Assembly: GCA_019321725.1 (NCBI GenBank)
Contig: CM033121.1
Span: forward strand, 7,192,001-7,256,000
Direction of reading: 5' to 3'
Origin: Paulownia fortunei
Lineage: Eukaryota; Streptophyta; Magnoliopsida; Lamiales; Paulowniaceae
Length of the DNA: 64,000 nt
The position numbers were made by a program, and so were the translations under genes. Below the pieces are notes generated by a model, which was given only the letters and a program-made list of their open reading frames with translations, did not search any database and had not been told where the DNA came from. Shown here piece after piece: positions 19,901 to 32,275 of this stretch (positions are counted from its first letter, which is position 1; every line of letters begins with the position of its first letter).

Positions 19901-22480
19901 GAAAATAAAGTAAAAGATTACAACCGTTAAATAATTTTTCACTTTTTATTCAAAATCTTTGATGTCCAAAGAAACTTCTTCTCTTCTTGTCTTCAAATCC
20001 CCAATCTTCGTATGTGTTCTTGGTGTAGTGTATGAAGAAATATTGGAAGAATGAGTATTTCAATGGAGAGAAAAGTGTGAGAATTTAGACGTAGAGTATG
20101 TGCGGGTGATGAATTGTGTGTTATATGATGTGGCAATTGAACTTATGTATGAATTGTGTATGTGTATAGTGTATTACAATGTAATATATAGGTGGATATA
20201 ATGTGTATATATCACAAAAGATGCAAAGATTCGTGATTGATCGTCACTTGTTACACAAAAATAGTATCAACATCTTTTTTCTTAGTAGGGTAGCACCTAA
20301 CCTCTCTAGAAGAGTGCCTTGGCACTACACATTATGCCCATATCTTTCATTGTCGTCTAGGCGCTGTACTTTTTGCCCATTGTTTCAATATTTTCAATAT
20401 TTTCTTATCTTTTTTCGCCAATCACCTCAAATTATGTATCTACACAAAATTTATCAAAAAATAAATGTACAAATTCATCAATTACATGACAAAACATTCT
20501 AATTTGTACTATTAAAAGTGTTGGAAATATGTTAAATTATGAGTTTTAACACACACTCAATCAGCGCTAAATAGTATATGCTGGAAAGTGGTGCCCGCCC
20601 AGTGATGAATAGTTGTGACCATTCAGTAAGAATCAAGTAGTTGTCTAATCACCGCATTTTTCATAGTTTTTGTCTTCCGCTCACAACCTTTCAATACAAT
20701 TCTTGTGATTTGAAGTGTTATTATCGCAAAAAGTTAATCATTATATTTAGGAGATGATTGCTAAATATCATAAGCACTATATACATGGACAATTTCATTT
20801 TAAAAATAACGAATTAAACTATTGCCTCAACTATAAATTCCATTTGTTATTCTGCCCAAAATTTTCCAACCATTTAACATCACACCTACCATTTTTCTTG
20901 CATAATATGAGATATTCATTTAGTTTGTATGTTTTCATGCAAGAAAGAGATGAGATTTTCTAAAAATGAGTTTTGATTTTAATTTTTGTAAAAGAATAAT
21001 TTTTAATTAATATATTTAATGAAAGAGTGGTAATTTATGGATCCCACTACATTGTTATGTTCCATTATGTTGGGATGGGAAAGTTATTGTTCAATCTGTA
21101 TTGACCCTGCCACATTCTTTATGTCAAATGAATCATATGACCATAGAAAGAAAAAAATATTATTAATTAAAAAATAAATTTTAATTAGTATTAAATTAAT
21201 TTAATATAATATTAAATATTAATAATGTGAGTTCTACTTTAACAAAATAGAAATTATAGATCTAAAAATATGTCTGGAAAGAGACATTTCCAAATGCTCA
21301 CTTTGATTAAAAAAATCTTGAAAATAAAACTAAATGATATTTTTAATGAAAGGTGGGTAAAGCACGCACATTTCCCAGTTTTCAAATACTTGAAATTAAA
21401 AAAATGGGTCATAATAATTTAAACAAACAAACAAGCAATTAGTATTTGGGAATTTTCCAAAGACTTTTTTTTTTTTATTTTTTTGAATAAAAAAATAATA
21501 ATAAGGCACGTGCTGGGCATGTTCCACAAGAAAAGATGAACTTAGTAGTCAAAAATTACAAAAAATAATGACTAAAATCACATTTTAAAAAAATAAATAA
21601 ATATGCAGATGATACTCCTACTTCTTCTCAAGTAGACCAATAGAGTAGCGGCTACGTCAATGCTCATGTATACATCACTCGTTATTTATTTGGCTTTTTG
21701 ATTGGGGCATTAACACATATGATTGATTGTGTTACTTTGTTAGTGCGCATAAGATAGCTACACCCCTACACACAATAATACTAAGGATACCCACTTTACT
21801 CTTAAGCCATGAGGAAAGGGAAATACACTTTGGGGGTTCTGGATTTATTGGTTTACGAGCCTTCTGATTGTGGATGATGGTTGGATTCATATGGGATCCA
21901 CAATTTTATGATTGTAATTTGAGTAAATTTTAACTTCAAGAATGCATATATATTTTTTATTATATTTTTTTATCATATTAAGCTACGTGTACATAAAATT
22001 TTGGGCATGATAAATAATGTTTATAGCCCTTGAACATTAGTTAAAAAAAAAACATCTGAAATCTTTTTTCTTTCCTTGTGCATTTTCAAGAAGACTGGGG
22101 GTGGCCTACTGAATGATTGGCGGAAAGAAAATTAACTGTTTTAATAAATTAATGGGTAAGATATAATATTTTTATTTTAAAGAAAAAAAGATATGGTGGT
22201 TCGTCGATCAAGTTGATCAAACTACTTAATCATGTATCCAGGGCTCTTTCCTTGAACTTCAAGAGTTTTTCCAAGTTGAGTTAGTTTGAAAAATTAGCCT
22301 GGCAAAAAGCAATTGGCTGTAGCCATATTGAGCTAACAAGCAAGAAAAATCCCCAAAAAATAAAGATGGATTTGCAGAGTGGATTTAATCATGAGGATAA
22401 ATCACTTGATCAACCTTTGATAAATCATGCGAAACCCATCATTTTGAATGTAAGACTGTGCATCAGATATTGCAGAACTA
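16931..22480. other. 5.5-kb intergenic region upstream of the TCP gene
   Basis: AT-rich throughout, with homopolymer runs (for example poly-A at 18190-18206) and no coding region I can support. Frames of 60-99 codons occur (18210-18488, 20203-20502, 20754-20963), but none shows conserved motifs. 19380-19620 and 20210-20500 are less AT-rich and may be old LTR pieces. Confidence 0.4.
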
Positions 22481-22500
22481 AAATTGTGGTTGTATATGCA

Positions 22501-22508
22501 TATAAATA
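22501..22508 (+). promoter_or_regulatory. Candidate TATA box of the TCP gene
   Basis: TATAAATA, a consensus TATA box, lies about 420 bp upstream of the TCP start codon. If used, transcription would start near 22535 and give a leader of about 390 nt. TATA-like strings are common in this AT-rich DNA, so this is only a candidate. Confidence 0.3.
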
Positions 22509-22925
22509 CAAACTAGACTCTTGTAACCTTATGTGAAAAGTGTTAAGATTCTTGGTGACAAGTAACTGATCATAGGACTAACAAAAAATCCCTTTTGCTT
22601 GAGGTTTACTATTCAAGCATAATAATAACACTGTCAATTTTCCAGACATTTTTAAATTTGTTATACCCAAGATTACAATCACTTTAGCAGGGATCATGGA
22701 TTAAGACCCAACAAAAAAAAAAAAAAAAAGGATTAAGAAAAAAGCAGGCCCTGAGAAGCCATTTCTTCCAGCAGTAAAACACCAAGCAAATAATTCTCCA
22801 CAGTAAAAAGACATTAAAAGAAATTAAAATTGTGTAAATCACAGTAAAAAGTTGATGAAAATCTAGGACTTCCTTTTACATGTCCCCTTCATCAATCAAG
22901 AGGCCCCATTTTCTCGGCTCTTCTC

Positions 22926-23726
22926 ATGGAACACAAGGCGTCAAAGCAGCAGCAGCAGCAGGTACCTCAAGATGTGCCCACCAGTTTTTCACAACCAAAC
23001 ATGGCACTAGACAAGCTAGAAGATGATAATAAAAAGAGGCAGTTAGCCCCCAAGAGGAGTTCAAACAAAGACAGGCACAAGAAAGTTGAAGGCAGAGGCA
23101 GAAGAATCAGGATTCCAGCACTTTGTGCGGCAAGAATTTTTCAGCTGACAAGGGAATTAGGACACAAGACTGATGGTGAAACAATTCAGTGGCTTTTGCA
23201 ACAGGCTGAGCCATCAATCATTGCTGCAACCGGCACCGGAACTATTCCAGCTTCTGCTATAACAGCTGCAGGGGCCTCTGTTTCTGAACAGGGGAGCTCT
23301 GTTTCATCTGGTTTGTATTCAAGATTGAGTGAAACTGTACCAGGAATGGGACTCAGAGGTAATTTATCTATGATTGGTGAAGATGTTCTTGGCAGATCAA
23401 TGGGGATTTGGCCTTCTTTTAATGGTTTTGGATCAGGGATTTTTCAGAATTCCAATGTTTTGAGCTTGAATCCAGGAAATCAAACTGCGAATCGTGTAAG
23501 CAAACTCGGGTTTCAAGGGTTTGAGTTTCCAGGTTCAGTGAGTTTGAGTCAACATATGCCAGGTCTAGAGCTTGGTCTCTCTCAAGAGGGGCAAATTGGA
23601 GGGCTAAATCTTCAACAATTTAGCCAGTTTTATCAGCAGATGGGACAAAACGGAGATTGTAGCGGTTCGACTAATCATCAGGAACAAAATCATGGCAAGG
23701 AAAATTCACAAGGATCAAGACAGTAG
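22926..23726 (+). CDS. TCP20: Class I TCP transcription factor (TCP20-like)
   Basis: Plant-specific TCP-domain DNA-binding protein acting in the nucleus. Class I members bind GTGGGNCC-type sites and control cell division and growth genes. The 266-codon gene has no intron. The TCP domain covers residues ~42-105: basic region '[19 protein letters not shown]', helix 1 '[15 protein letters not shown]', loop, helix 2 '[16 protein letters not shown]'. The compact basic region and Cys67 ('ALC') mark class I. The C-terminal half has the block '[15 protein letters not shown]' then '[10 protein letters not shown]', which matches my knowledge of TCP20-type proteins, and a Gln run lies near the N-terminus. 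The ATG at 22926 is upstream of the whole domain. Where I expect '[14 protein letters not shown]' this protein has HKK and RIRIP, mild changes within the DNA-binding region. The TCP call is secure; the TCP20 assignment is probable. Confidence 0.93.
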   Translation: MEHKASKQQQQQVPQDVPTSFSQPNMALDKLEDDNKKRQLAPKRSSNKDRHKKVEGRGRRIRIPALCAARIFQLTRELGHKTDGETIQWLLQQAEPSIIAATGTGTIPASAITAAGASVSEQGSSVSSGLYSRLSETVPGMGLRGNLSMIGEDVLGRSMGIWPSFNGFGSGIFQNSNVLSLNPGNQTANRVSKLGFQGFEFPGSVSLSQHMPGLELGLSQEGQIGGLNLQQFSQFYQQMGQNGDCSGSTNHQEQNHGKENSQGSRQ

Positions 23727-25658
23727 TGATAAGGATTTCAAGACAGGTTTTCTCTATTTGGATTCTCTTTTGATGGATTGATTGATTATGAGGTAGCATT
23801 ATAAGAAGTTGAGGGCTGCTTTAAAGATTTGTTTTTAATGCTAATACAATAGAACAGTGATGGGGCTGAACAAATTGTTCTGAGCTCAATCTTGAATCTG
23901 CACAAATGAAGGCTTCATTTGGCTACAAGATTTGCTTCTTGTTTTTTTCTGCTCAGCTCAATTAAATGTCCACAAACAGGTAACAGAGGAAATTGTGGGA
24001 TTTTTCCTTTTTAACTTTTTTTGTTCTTTGGTTCTTTTCTGGTTTTTAACTCTTGTTCTTTGGTGATTTTGACTTGCAGTCTGGACTATGTATAGCAGGG
24101 TGGAATGAAGATTGCTTGTGATTTTACATTGTTGGTATCCAATTTTGAGGTGTGTTGTCAATTTTTGGCACATAATATTGGCTTGTAATAGTACAACAAA
24201 ATGAGTTGCAGTGGGTTTGCCTGTTTGTTAAAAACTTGGAAAAGTTTCTTGAAATGGAAGAGCTGCATTTCTTTACACATATGGCATAGTTTAGGATGCA
24301 GTTTCCTTTCAGTACTTATCATATTATCAGCTCAGTTCACACACATATAATCAAATCATTCAAATTTCATTTTTGAGTTTTCTGATGATGATGAAAGGGC
24401 CCTTGAGGGATTGCTGCAATCTTGATGTTCTTAGTCAGATTTGATGTCAGATTTCTACTATATTAGAAAGGCCCAAATCTTATGTGACAAGATTTGAATA
24501 TGTTAACCTTTCTTGTCTCTTAATTAAAGATGTCATTGACTTGTGCCTAAGAAGCTGCTCATAACTTATTTCCTTGTACTAAATTTATTGTTCTTTTTTT
24601 CTATGTTCCAAAATAAGATTTTATTTTTTAAAATAAATTCTTTTCAAATATATACTCTTAACTATTGTTTTTAAGGATAGTAATACAAAAGTACATAAAA
24701 TTTATACTTTTTCAACTCTTATCTAAAATTTTCTATCATGCCAAATTGGGCCGTTGTTTTGAGTTTGAGGGAGTATGAAAAAGTTCACTGTTAATACAAT
24801 ATCAAGTGCTTATAATACAGCAATCTACATATAAATCCACACACAATGAGATGTGGCATCAGAGTGATATAACTTCACACCTACTAGTTAAAAGGAGATG
24901 TCTTGAAGGTTGTTGACAGAACTCAGAAGTTAAGACTACTTGAAATTCCTATTTTAGACCTCAAATGTCTAATAAAGTGAAGAAGTAAGTGTGAACAACA
25001 TCAGAAAAAGGTCAAAAATATTCAACTGATTGATAGGTCTTAAAATTTTCAGAAACATCGGCTTGACTATTTTTGGCTGCCTAAAATAGTTAAAAACATT
25101 ATACTGAAATTGGATCATTCTTTCAGCGAAGCCATAATACAATAATAAGCCAGTAGATCTGAATTGACTTTTTAAATTTGATGTTGTCAAAATCCTCTAA
25201 TACTTTTCAAAAGTTTTATCAATGCTCTTTCATGACTTTCATATTTTTTTTCATTTTTTTTTTTTTTCAAAAACAATCACAGCGTTTAGACAATTTTTTT
25301 ATTTTTTTGTTTTTGATTTGCAAAGTCGTCAAGGAACTTGATGACTTTCAAGATTCCAGTGTGTACAGAAGACTTGTAGGTAGACTTACTCTTCCTTCAA
25401 AGTGAAGACATTAGCAAGAACAACAGATGAACGAGGTCATTGTATTGTTAAAAAACACCCCAATAAATCTAGGGCTGTGTTGATGGGCAGATGAGCAAAA
25501 CAGACTTTTGTAAATTTAAATTTTTTATTTATCATAATTTCTTTCTATTTTCATGATGAACTTTAGTTAAACACATTTGTAGTTTTGATATTAAAAAATA
25601 TTTATCAAAATCAATATATTTTCATTTCTAATATTATAAAATTTCTTATATAACTAAT
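23727..25658. other. 3' flank of TCP and intergenic DNA
   Basis: 23727 to roughly 24200 is probably the TCP 3' untranslated region. It is moderately T-rich, with no single convincing polyadenylation signal. Beyond that lie unique-looking AT-rich sequence and a T-run near 25240-25310. No gene recognised. Confidence 0.4.
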
Positions 25659-25669
25659 TACTAGTAATT

Positions 25670-25700
25670 TTTTATTTTTTATTTTTTATTTTAACTTTTT
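25670..25700 (-). other. A-rich 3' tail of the LINE
   Basis: On the plus strand this is TTTTTA repeated with T-runs, that is, an adenine-rich tail at the 3' end of the minus-strand LINE. It directly abuts the left target-site duplication, as expected for a LINE insertion. Confidence 0.7.
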
Positions 25701-25709
25701 TGAACTTCA

Positions 25710-26230
25710 TTAAGCTAGCACGTCCAATTGCAAAACATTACAAATAAAAGGAGGGACAGACCTCCACACATTGGCATCAGACGTAGAATCTGTTGCTCTT
25801 GCCAACTCATAGGCAACAACATTCGTTGATCTATTGACAGAGAAACAAGACAGATTTGGCAACTCACTAAGTGAAGCCTTAGAATCATCCATAACAACAC
25901 TACTTAAATAAGAATTATCTTCCATAGCACCTCACCTCTTACAGCTTGAACCATTCCAAATGCATCTGACTTAAGAACAAAAGATGCAAAACTAAAATTC
26001 TTTCTTAATCCAGTTCAAGGTTTCACAAAAGCTCATCGCTTCAGCAACTTCAGGAACCAAAGGACCTAGGATCACACCATGAGATGCAACTACAAAACCT
26101 CCTGCAGAATCAACCAACACGTCGCTAAACCGAGTTTACCAGACTGATTAAACAAAGCAGCATCAACATTACATTTCAACCAGCCTTGATAAGGTTTTTG
26201 CCATTTTATCGCCCCATCATTGAGACCCTC
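25710..26230 (-). pseudogene. LINE RNase H-like C-terminal domain, broken
   Basis: Plant L1 elements end in a domain of the reverse-transcriptase-like/RNase H type. The minus-strand frame 25710-25925 gives 'SLSELPNLSCFSVNRSTNVVAYELARATDS' and 'VWRSVPPFICNVLQLD', matching the domain end (R.aN.vAhelAr... pattern). Upstream similarity to about 26230 is split among frames. The first catalytic acidic residues are not in one frame with this end, so it is non-functional. Confidence 0.7.
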
Positions 26231-26438
26231 CAGTTGGCAACATCAATCGCTTGAGCTGATTGCCATTGGAAAAGATAAGTGCTGGCACAATTAAGAACTT
26301 GAGTTACTGACCTGCTATGCTAAGTCCACACATCATCATTGCTATTTCTCCATAGAGTGAGCCCAAACATTAGTAAAGCACTTGACAAAAATTGAGGCAC
26401 CACTACTGATATAACCCACCGATAATGAACTCCAGCAT

Positions 26439-26951
26439 CTATGAGCAAAAAAAGCAAGAGATTAAGGAGTGGAAGATAGTCTCTGTGCCATTATTGCAGA
26501 CCAGACAAGCACTAGAAACATCAGCATGTCTAACAATAAGCTTCTCCTTTGTTGCAAATAATCCAAACATGCTCTCCAGACTGTGTTTTTTTAACTTTAG
26601 GATGAATTTTGAGAGACTACAAACCTTTCCAACATAAATTGACAGATTGAATCTGATGGGCATCAAGATTTTCACACAGACTTCTATGGCTACTCCTAAC
26701 TGTATAAAAGCCTTTTTTTTTTAATCCCCAATCCACATCCAACGATCACCACCATTTCTTATACTAAGTGGGATGCATAATGTACACTGTTGATCCCGAG
26801 CATTAAACAAATTAGAAATTAAATCCTCATCCCATTGCAGCTCCCCAATCTTCATTAAGCTATTAACAGAAACATGATCTATCCCTTCAACCCTTGGAGA
26901 AGACACAAAAGCAATGTTATCATCAGGAAATGAAGGATCTGACCAGGCCAC
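26439..26951 (-). pseudogene. LINE C-terminal zinc-binding region (zf-RVT type), broken
   Basis: The minus-strand frame 26439-26675 gives 'FATKEKLIVRHADVSSACLVCNNGTETIFHSL', which has the C-x2-C-x7-H-like pattern between RT and RNase H in plant LINEs. The frame 26721-26951 gives 'EGIDHVSVNSLMK' and 'WDEDLISNLFNARDQQ', typical of the segment just before it. The two pieces are in different frames. Confidence 0.65.
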
Positions 26952-27299
26952 GATCTCCTTACCATCACCTACACGCCATCGGCATTTGGAGACAACAATC
27001 TACTTTGCTGCAGGCATGCTTTACCAAGCATAACTGGGGTTATAACCCAATTGCACAGCAAAAAAGTTAGAAGAGGGGCAATATTTTGCCTTAAATATTC
27101 AGGCCATCAAGGACTTTGGTTATGCTATTAACTGCCACCCCTGTTTTCCTAACAAAGCCAAATTAAATTCATGCAACCTCCTGAAGCCAAATCCCTCTTG
27201 ATGTTTATGAACACAAAGCTTCAAGATAACCAATTGATACCCCTTGACTCACCTCCACCCTTACTCCATCAAAATGAATTCATCATTCTCTCTAACTCA

Positions 27300-28380
27300 G
27301 GCACATAGATCAAGCAGCATAAGGAAAATAGTCATCGTGTAAGTAGGGATTGCTTGTGCAACCGTCTTCAAGAGGATTTCCTTGCCAGCTCTTGAAAGTA
27401 ACTTCCTTCTCCAACCTTGTAGTCAAGCCAAAACTCTCTCCTTAATGAAAGAGAAGGTTACTTTCTTATTTGTTCCAACTTGAGATGGCAACCCCAGATA
27501 ATGAAAAAGAAGCTATCATTTGTATAAAAAAAAAGTGGGAAACACTAGGAGCTCCTCTTGCTACTCGACACCCATGTAACAGCCCCCTGCTTCCAAATTT
27601 TTTGTTAATCGCCAATGAACAAATAAGGTGACAATGGGTCAGCCTGTCTTAACCTACGAGTTGGAACAATTGGATTAGATTCAAACGCCCCATGTACCAC
27701 CTTATACCGAACAGATGTAACACAAAGCATCATCAAAGCCACCCATTTCATATGAAATCCCAACTTAAGCATCATAGACCTCAAAAACATCCACTCAATT
27801 CCATCGTAGGCCTTATTGTTATAAATTATAAGAGCAGCAACACCATGTTTACCTTTTCCTCTTCAAAATATGGTTTATTCCAAACGCCACCATTATGTTA
27901 TCTGAAATGAGTCTTCCTAGGAGAAAGGCACTCTGAAATTCTGAAATAACACATGGCAAAATGACCTTCAACCAATTAGCAAGGGCCTTGGATACCACCT
28001 TGTAAATCACATTACAAAGGGAGATAGGTCATAAATCAATAATCTGCTCCAGGTTCTTTTAATTCGGGACTCTAGTAGAGAAAGAACAAGTATTGATGAA
28101 ATACAAGCACGCGGCCACCACATCCAAACTTGTTACATTCCAAATTTTTTGAAAAAATGCGGGATTCATCCCATCGGTGCCACAAGACTTGTCCGGATGC
28201 ATAGAAAATAAGGCCCCTTAATTTCAATTCAAATAATGGCTCCAAGAGAAATTTGTTCTGCTCATCAAATATATTAGCATCAACACAACTAAAAAACATC
28301 ATCCCCTTCGCACCCATGAGAAGAAAAAGATCCGAAACATACTGAAAAATGTGATCACCCAAACCGTATTCCATGTGAGC
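27300..28380 (-). pseudogene. LINE reverse transcriptase, broken
   Basis: On the minus strand from 28374 the order is 'QNKFLLEPLFELK', then pieces of 'MHPDKS..GTDGMNPAFF' in shifted frames. Around 27820-27605 come 'AYDGIEWMFLRSMMLKLGF' and 'RRLRQADPLSPYLF'. The latter corresponds to the conserved RGLRQGDPLSPYLF RT block, with two changes (G to R and G to A). The catalytic YxDD block is not readable, so the enzyme is dead. Confidence 0.75.
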
Positions 28381-28384
28381 ATAG

Positions 28385-28995
28385 AGGAAACAGGGAGCAC
28401 CCTATTTCCAAAACCTGGTGTTGCATGGGGGACTGTAATGATCTTCCTACTGAGAAATTGGGAAATAGGAGGCACCCTCAATGGCTTTTTTCGGGTTTCA
28501 GGGAGGTGAAGTAGCAATTGGGTAGAGGAACGGCTAAAATAGAGCCTTAACAACTCATGTTTGGTTAGAATATTGAAGCTTCTATGTCTGATCTCTCTCC
28601 TATCTTCTTGGAGTTGGGAACTCGGCATCATGTTCGAAGGTTTCACTTTGAAAATGCTTGGTTAAGGGAGTCTTCTTGTAAAGATGTCGTTGAAAGGAGT
28701 TGGGCTGATATTGCATGTCCTACTATTCAACAAAAAAATAGAGGCTTGTGGTACTCAGCTAATGAGGTGGGGGCGTGGAGTTGATGGGGTTCCTTTAATA
28801 AGTGGCTAAAACAGTCTTTGTGGTAATAGAGAGATCCACTCTCTTTGAATGATTTTAATGAAGCCAAAGACAATATAGTTTACTGCTGGCTCAGAAGAAA
28901 GTTGTTTTGCTAAACATTATTGGCTGCAAGGAGGGGATATGGATTCCAAGTATGTTCATGGTGTTGCTTCAAAATGCAAATGGAAAAAATTCTAT
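28385..28995 (+). pseudogene. LINE endonuclease C-terminus and EN-RT linker, inverted segment
   Basis: On the plus strand, opposite to the rest of this LINE: 'WCCMGDCNDL' (EN 'GDFN' region), 'RRHPQWLFSGFREV', 'EERL' and 'RALTTHVWLEY', then 'MSDLSPIFLELGTRHHVRRF' and 'FENAWLRESSCKDVVERSW', and near the end 'YWLQGGDMDSKYVHGVASKC'. This is the normal order in plant L1 elements from endonuclease to the start of RT. Several frameshifts are present. The segment stops where the minus-strand fragment's own N-terminal part begins. Confidence 0.78.
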
Positions 28996-29014
28996 TGCCA
29001 AACTACTAGTAATT

Positions 29015-30744
29015 ATAAGTTATAATTATCAACTATTATTTTAGATTTTTAAACAATACAGCACCTTTGCTGATGCTTCAACAAAGCAGCTAAGAAGCTG
29101 ATGGCGAAATTCCGCTTTGTTGAAGCTTCAGCAACTAGGAATTTCGTGCATCATTAATATCATTTATGCATCAGAAGAGTTGAAAATTTTCATTGAGTGT
29201 TTGTCCTTCTTTATCCATATATATATATATATATATATATATCGCAATAACCAGTCACTGAGAAATGGAGAAATGAGTACGATATCGATCCAGTTATTGT
29301 TACTTGTATTTGCCAATTTTGGTTTCTCTTTCATTATTTTGGATTCTCCGGAGTAAAAGGGAAATGATAGTACGTGGAAATGAATTTTCTTCTCATTCAC
29401 TTATAAGTGAATGACTATACCAAAAATACATTTAAATTTTTTTAGAAAATAACTATTAAAATTTTAACACAATTTTTCCTGTGGTTTCCTGTGAAACAGA
29501 AAACAATAATTTTGTTCTACTAATTGAATTGAAATTCGCTGCGTTTGGTCTTTTGATTCTAATTAAGAAATTATAAAAAAAATATTTTTCTCATATTAAT
29601 GATTGTACTTTATGATTTTTTATTTTTATTTTTCTCCAATATTCGAACATATTAGGGTTCTCAATGTCAGTAGAAAAATCCGTGGACTTGTCTTTTGCTA
29701 GTTTTCCACTGGGCTCTGGCTTTTTTCCCTAGCCCAGTTAGCCAATAGTTTAAGTTTTATCTTCTTTTCTTGGGCTGCAAATTCCGTCTTCCCAAAGCCT
29801 ACATATTAATCTGCCAGCATAAAAGCAACTGAACAATGGGCCTTGGCTCTAAACTTGCATAATGTTGCCCATATATTCATTCGATTTTGCTACTGAATAA
29901 ACCATTTTCTGTACATGAAAGAACTCTGCGAAAAGGCACAAAATAAAAAAAATAAAAAAAAATTAAGAAAATAAAATTCTAAATGTAATTTTATTTGTAA
30001 TACAAAATAACTTTTTGCTTTAATTTTCTGCAAACTTGAATCCTGAATTTCAATCATCCGCACCCCTAAATTGTTCGAAACGATCTAGATCAAAATTTTG
30101 TTTGACATCCCAATGTCTCTTAAATAAATTAAACATCATAATACGATGCTAATAAACCAAAAAGACTATTTTCCATCACTGAAACAAGAAATCTCAAATT
30201 AAAAGCCCACCACACTTCCAAGGACTATAATTCTTAAATGACTGCTTTCAACCGAAAAGCTAAGTTACTATACAATTTGAGTTTTGAAATCTTGAATAAA
30301 AACCTCATCGTCCACACCCCTAGAATTTGAGTAGGTTTCTTTATCCGTATGTATTAAATAAGTATTGTTTATTAATATAATTAATTAATTCAAGTGTCAA
30401 ACTATACTCTCTTCGTCTTATTCTTAACCGCCTCCCACGATATATTTTTCTCCTTTTATATTTTCATCATCATCACTAACTTCTCTCACATCTCAAGTCA
30501 ACTCATTTGTTAATTGTGTCCTTATTTCTCTTAAAAATTTAAATTTTGCTTTTTCATCAAGAGAGAAAAAACATGTATTTTATCATTGTATTTTTTTTTT
30601 TGTGACAATAGAAATTATACAATTAATTCTTGAAAATTTAGTCCTTTATTTATATTTTGAATACACTTTATTGTTATTGTTCAGATATCTTTTTATATTA
30701 ATTTTATTTTTTACTAATATCTCGAAATGTATTTTTTTTTCAAT
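29015..30744. other. Intergenic, AT-rich
   Basis: No gene seen. It contains an (AT)13 microsatellite at 29217-29242 and A-rich runs near 29940-29960. Short frames around 29117-29400 overlap the microsatellite and are not credible. Confidence 0.45.
29217..29242. repeat. (AT)13 microsatellite
   Basis: Uninterrupted AT dinucleotides; expected to be length-variable. Confidence 0.9.
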
Positions 30745-30885
30745 CACATGATTTTTTTTATTAATTAAAACTGTTAAATCACTCTAAACCACACCACATA
30801 TGATAATTTTATTAAAAATTAATAAATATATATATATATATACATATATATTGTGAAATCACATCGTTGATCACCCCTCCCCTAT
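30745..30885 (-). mobile_element. Possible third copy of the TAGxGGTGATxA MITE-like family
   Basis: On the minus strand it starts 'gaggggtgatcaacgatg' and continues with 'taataaaattatcatatg', partly shared with 14395-14575. It is interrupted by a (TA)n run at 30823-30845. Similarity is weaker than between the other two copies. Confidence 0.3.
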
Positions 30886-32237
30886 CATTTGTGCATAAAA
30901 GTTAAGAAATAGGAACAAGTGGGTGCATATTGTAAATAACAGAAGTCAGTTGTGAATGCTGTAGACTCATTTCGCATGCATTACGCAGCAGATGGCGTCA
31001 GAGTTTTGTATATTTCCAACTTTAACCTCTAAATAACAAAAAACTTTCCAAAAGAACCCCAAGAAAAGCAGCAGCAAAATTGATCTAAAACTCCTTTTGT
31101 ATTCCCACACACACACACACACACACACACACAATGGGTACCATGTGGACTACATTGATTTTACTCCAAGTGGAAATTGAGTTTTATGGATCAAATAGTG
31201 ACTCAGGTTCTTTGCCATTTGTTCTTCGTTCTTCTTTCACTTTGGCCACCCCCAATAACAATAAAAAACAATATTTTATTGCTTGTTTGGCACTATAAAT
31301 ACATATATAGATATAAATGATGATGAAGTATGGGTAGTTATAATCATTGCTTCAATCTTAGTTTTTGACCCACAATCAGAATATTCTTTTTCTCATTAGC
31401 AAAGTATGCGCCCCCACACATCCTCACATTTTCATGAACAATAACTCATAAGATGATGAGTTTGAGAATAGTAAATTTACTTTAGTAATGTCGGTGCAAC
31501 ACACTTTATGTGACAATATTTACATTTTTTTTATGTGATTTTTAATGTAAAATGTTATTGTGAATGTGTATTAAACAAATTCGAGCTCGAATCTTATATG
31601 ATTCTTTAAATTTGTTTTCAAATCCAAACTAATTACAAGGTTTTTAATTATCATAAGCTTGAGATTGAAATTATTAATATTGCTTACTTTTCATATACAA
31701 TATCTAACATATTAGAAATTTAAATATTAAGATCGTACTAAAGTAGGCTTGCAAGCCGGACTCAATTCCCTTCAACCTTGTGTAATGCTTTGATTATAGT
31801 CACGTAAATATTTTGATTTGAGGTAACGTTTTTTCATTTGCAAATTGATTCATCTCATTCTACATTAGTAATAGATTAATAACGTATGAAAGCTTATTCA
31901 TTATTTTAATGATTTTTTTCATTGTTTATAGTGAAAATAAAAAAGAATCAACATATTACCGAAAATGAAATAGGTATTATGATTTTAGGTCAAGTGGGGA
32001 CTCAGTCAATGCCTTCTCTTGAAGGCGTGGACTTTCTTTCTTTCTTTTGTATTTTTTTAATTTAAAGGCGTGAAACTATTCCACGACTTTGAAAAATCGA
32101 CCTAAAGCTTATGGGCATAGGTAATTTGACACATTTGTCAAGTTGACAAAAGTATGTAGCAAGAGTTGTGGATTTTCAAGAAGAGATGTCATCTGAATCT
32201 TAGAACACAATTAAATCTCAAAAGATACGACCAATAC

Positions 32238-32239
<2 letters not shown>
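30886..32239. other. Intergenic, AT-rich
   Basis: No gene recognised. It contains a (CA)14 microsatellite at 31106-31133 and ends in an AT-repeat tract that abuts the copia LTR. Confidence 0.45.
31106..31133. repeat. (CA)14 microsatellite
   Basis: Pure CA dinucleotide run of 28 bp. Confidence 0.92.
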
Positions 32240-32270
<31 letters not shown>

Positions 32271-32275
32271 ATATA
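32237..32275. repeat. (AT)n tract at the copia insertion edge
   Basis: About 39 bp of AT repeat with one interruption. It directly precedes the LTR that starts TGTTAG at 32276. The repeat hides any target-site duplication on this side. Confidence 0.85.

Larger units (their letters stand above)
25659..29014 (-). mobile_element. 5'-truncated, 5'-inverted LINE (L1-like) insertion with 11-bp TSD
   Basis: TACTAGTAATT occurs at 25659-25669 and again at 29004-29014. Between them, the minus strand from ~28380 to 25715 carries the LINE RT, the zinc-knuckle-like region and a terminal RNase H. It ends in an A-rich tail (seen on the plus strand as repeated TTTTTA at 25668-25700). The remaining 28385-28995 carries the endonuclease C-terminal part and the EN-RT linker of a LINE, but on the plus strand. 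The linker ends about where the minus-strand portion starts. This is the structure expected from twin priming during target-primed reverse transcription. Confidence 0.85.

Noticed and set aside
20203..20502. 99-codon plus-strand ORF
   Set aside because: Low-complexity Phe/Ser-rich translation with no recognised family; likely chance in a retroelement-like patch.
29117..29400. ORFs on both strands of 78-79 codons
   Set aside because: Both run through the (AT)13 microsatellite, and I see no conserved sequence.
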